Shown: piece by piece, positions 62,201 to 64,000 of the stretch
Layout: each line of letters opens with the position of its first letter
Numbering within the stretch: the stretch's first letter is position 1
Assembly: GCA_947579665.1 (NCBI GenBank)
Contig: OX388345.1
Coordinates: 35,183,849 to 35,247,848 of the forward strand
Reading direction: 5' to 3'
DNA length: 64,000 nt
Source: Sympetrum striolatum
Taxonomy: Eukaryota > Arthropoda > Insecta > Odonata > Libellulidae
The notes under the pieces: generated by a model
The model's input: the letters and a program-made list of their open reading frames with translations, nothing else
Database searches by the model: none
What the model was told of the DNA's origin: nothing
Translations under genes and position numbers: made by a program

Positions 62201-64000
62201 AATATTCCATTTATGTATACCAAAAAAACACACGGCATCGCGACATTAGATATGAAAAATATAGATGTATATATGAGAAAAGTTCCAATTCAAACTTTCG
62301 ATGACATTTTAGAAAATTTAAAAACGTATAATTTATAATTTTAATGATAAAAAAAAATTAAATGGCGTTCCACAAAGTTAGGCCAGAACATCTTGAGTTT
62401 ATATGATTAATACGTCACTAATAATTTTTAAATTTTTATTTAATAATATTCGATTACAATATTTCAATTTAATGACATTTTACATTTAAAATTTTCTTAA
62501 AAATACTGTAGACGATTAAATGAAACTGAAATGAAAGTTTTTTTCGGAATTTAAATCGAGAAAGAAAATGCCACTGCTACCTAGAAAACGTGTCTTAATC
62601 ATAAAACACAAATGAACATTTATCACTATGACAGCTTTCATAAGTAGGACTGGAGCTAAGATTAGCTATCATATAAGGATACATTTAATAATAATAAAAT
62701 TATATTTTATTGAAGCTTGAGGCAGCCAGGAAATCGCACGTATTCAGTCAACTCCTGAATCTTGCAAATGGGTAAACTTGGAAATATTTCTCTGTGGAAT
62801 CGGTCGATGGCGAAAAGACACTATCTAGTAAACAAACTCAACTTCTAGCCAACTGATTATTCCAAACTCCCATAACCGGAGACATGGAAATGACTTACTC
62901 CGGGCAATTATTTGCCGAACCCATTATCCCCCTCATTGAAATCCTCTTTCGGAAAACCAATTTCTCTGTGAGCATTTACAATCGTCGGACGGATTAAATC
63001 CTCTCCCTCAAGAAGTGATTAATACCGCCAAATGCGACTGCCGCCACTCTTCCGTGTCCGATTTTATCTCCCCCGTCTTCCCGCCATGCAAAATTCATGA
63101 ACCCTTTCTCCCCACGAACAAAAGAACCAGCGATCGCAATTAAAAACGGATCTCGCGTTTTCTTATTCGCAGACGGATCCCGTTACCGCCGCTCTGAATC
63201 CGTTATTGTTCTGCAGCCTAAGTGCTCGAATATTCGAAAGTCATATGTATTTGAGTCGTGATTCGTGTTAACTTGTAACCCGGGCATAACTAGATCGAAA
63301 CACACACGTTTAAACTATTATTATCGATTGACTCATTCGATTAATGAAATACGATATTATGAACATGGTAATTTGCTCGTTTTATTATTACTATTATTGG
63401 ACTTTATTTGTGAAATTGATACTTTAAATTGAATTTTACATGTTAGAGATGGGAACCTCGGGCCATTGGCCATAAGCGGTCACTGCTAACGATCAGTGCG
63501 ACCTTAACTACTTTGTTAACTTTCTAGAACAAATTTAGATGTTAAAATATCTTCGTTTTCCATCCTCGTTTATCGCAGAAGTAACAGCAAATTTTTAAAA
63601 ACTGTTCTCCTTAAATTTAATTGGCGAATAAATTCGATTTCCTAGTTCAAAAAATTTCCATTTTTAACTGTTGGAATACATGCGAGTCATCACTTTAACG
63701 AACTCCGATGAAAACTGGTTGTCCAACTATAGTGTGTGAAAAAATAGTATACGTATGTTGAATATCTTTAAATTCATCGCCATTCTTGCATCGAACTTAA
63801 ATTATTTTATAGTTTTAACTTATATTATTATGCATTAAGCCCTAAGTGGGTTTTTGAGGTTAACTTTACAGTTAAGAAAATTTGTCGTGCGTGTGCTAGT
63901 ATGGTCAGAAGTAGCGGAAGTCGGCTTAATGGCCAGTTATAAATATGGCTGATATATCAGAGGACCAATAGTTTTTCACCCAATAGTTTCAACCGACTAA
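59230..64000. other. Mostly AT-rich sequence to the window end
   Basis: A pyrimidine-rich tract at 60.04-60.23 kb gives spurious hydrophobic frames. A CpG-richer patch lies at 62.88-63.24 kb. Possible ATT-type tails occur at 62.68-62.71 kb and 63.37-63.41 kb (minus-strand AATAAA followed by AAT units) without recognisable bodies. A small hairpin, GGTCACTG..CAGTGCGACC, is at 63477-63503. No gene was recognised. Confidence 0.35.

Noticed and set aside
1..64000. CRISPR array, operons or prokaryotic genes
   Set aside because: No regularly spaced identical repeats with unique spacers, no Shine-Dalgarno-linked frames and no coding density; the window is eukaryotic.

Overview
This 64 kb window reads as noncoding DNA from a eukaryotic nuclear genome, most likely an arthropod and probably an insect. 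The grounds are: no bacterial-style gene density, no reading frame longer than about 150 codons, no frame that I recognise as a cellular gene, AT-rich sequence broken every few kilobases by short CpG-rich or purine-rich patches, tRNA-headed SINEs, 5'-truncated non-LTR retrotransposon tails, and several fold-back elements. The taxonomic call is inference; no marker gene is present. The window is best read as a long intergenic or intronic stretch.

Layout. From 1 to 10,000 the sequence is mostly unique, with a purine-rich tract (about 3.6-3.9 kb), a CpG-rich promoter-like patch (about 4.77-5.47 kb) and a tRNA-like SINE relic (8.54 kb). From 10 to 19 kb there are two fold-back elements (10042-10272 and 11046-11202), CpG-rich patches, a compact 93-nt hairpin (17969-18061) and a second SINE relic. 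From 19 to 28 kb it is largely unremarkable, apart from a GC-rich block at 22.2-24.3 kb and an 80-bp tandem duplication (27.3 kb). From 28 to 44 kb there are several retroelement remains: a fold-back tRNA-SINE (28.0 kb), a hammerhead-like motif (29.16 kb), a second miRNA-like hairpin (32.87 kb), a SINE relic (34.1 kb), a third fold-back element (37.09 kb), non-LTR 3' tails (29.3, 34.3, 38.3-39.0 and 43.0 kb) and a nearly complete short SINE (39.9-40.1 kb). From 44 to 64 kb there is a DNA-transposon terminal relic (48.08 kb), a fourth fold-back element (50.1 kb), a second copy of the fold-back SINE butting against a recognisable reverse-transcriptase C-terminus with its 3' UTR (51.0-51.77 kb), and CpG-rich blocks at 52.8-53.2, 55.2-55.9 and 58.5-59.2 kb.

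The most interesting signal is a shared architecture. Three fold-back elements (11.05, 37.09 and 50.11 kb) carry, in at least one arm and usually inverted in both, the order CTGAWGA - T - short stem - GAA - ACNNGT. This matches the core order of a type I hammerhead ribozyme with a tiny helix III. A fourth single copy lies at 29.16 kb. The short stem changes sequence between copies while still pairing. The consistent extra T before that stem is not canonical, so ribozyme activity is only a hypothesis. The other notable signals are two compact miRNA-like hairpins and the fact that both copies of one SINE family have part of their own tail inverted in front of them.
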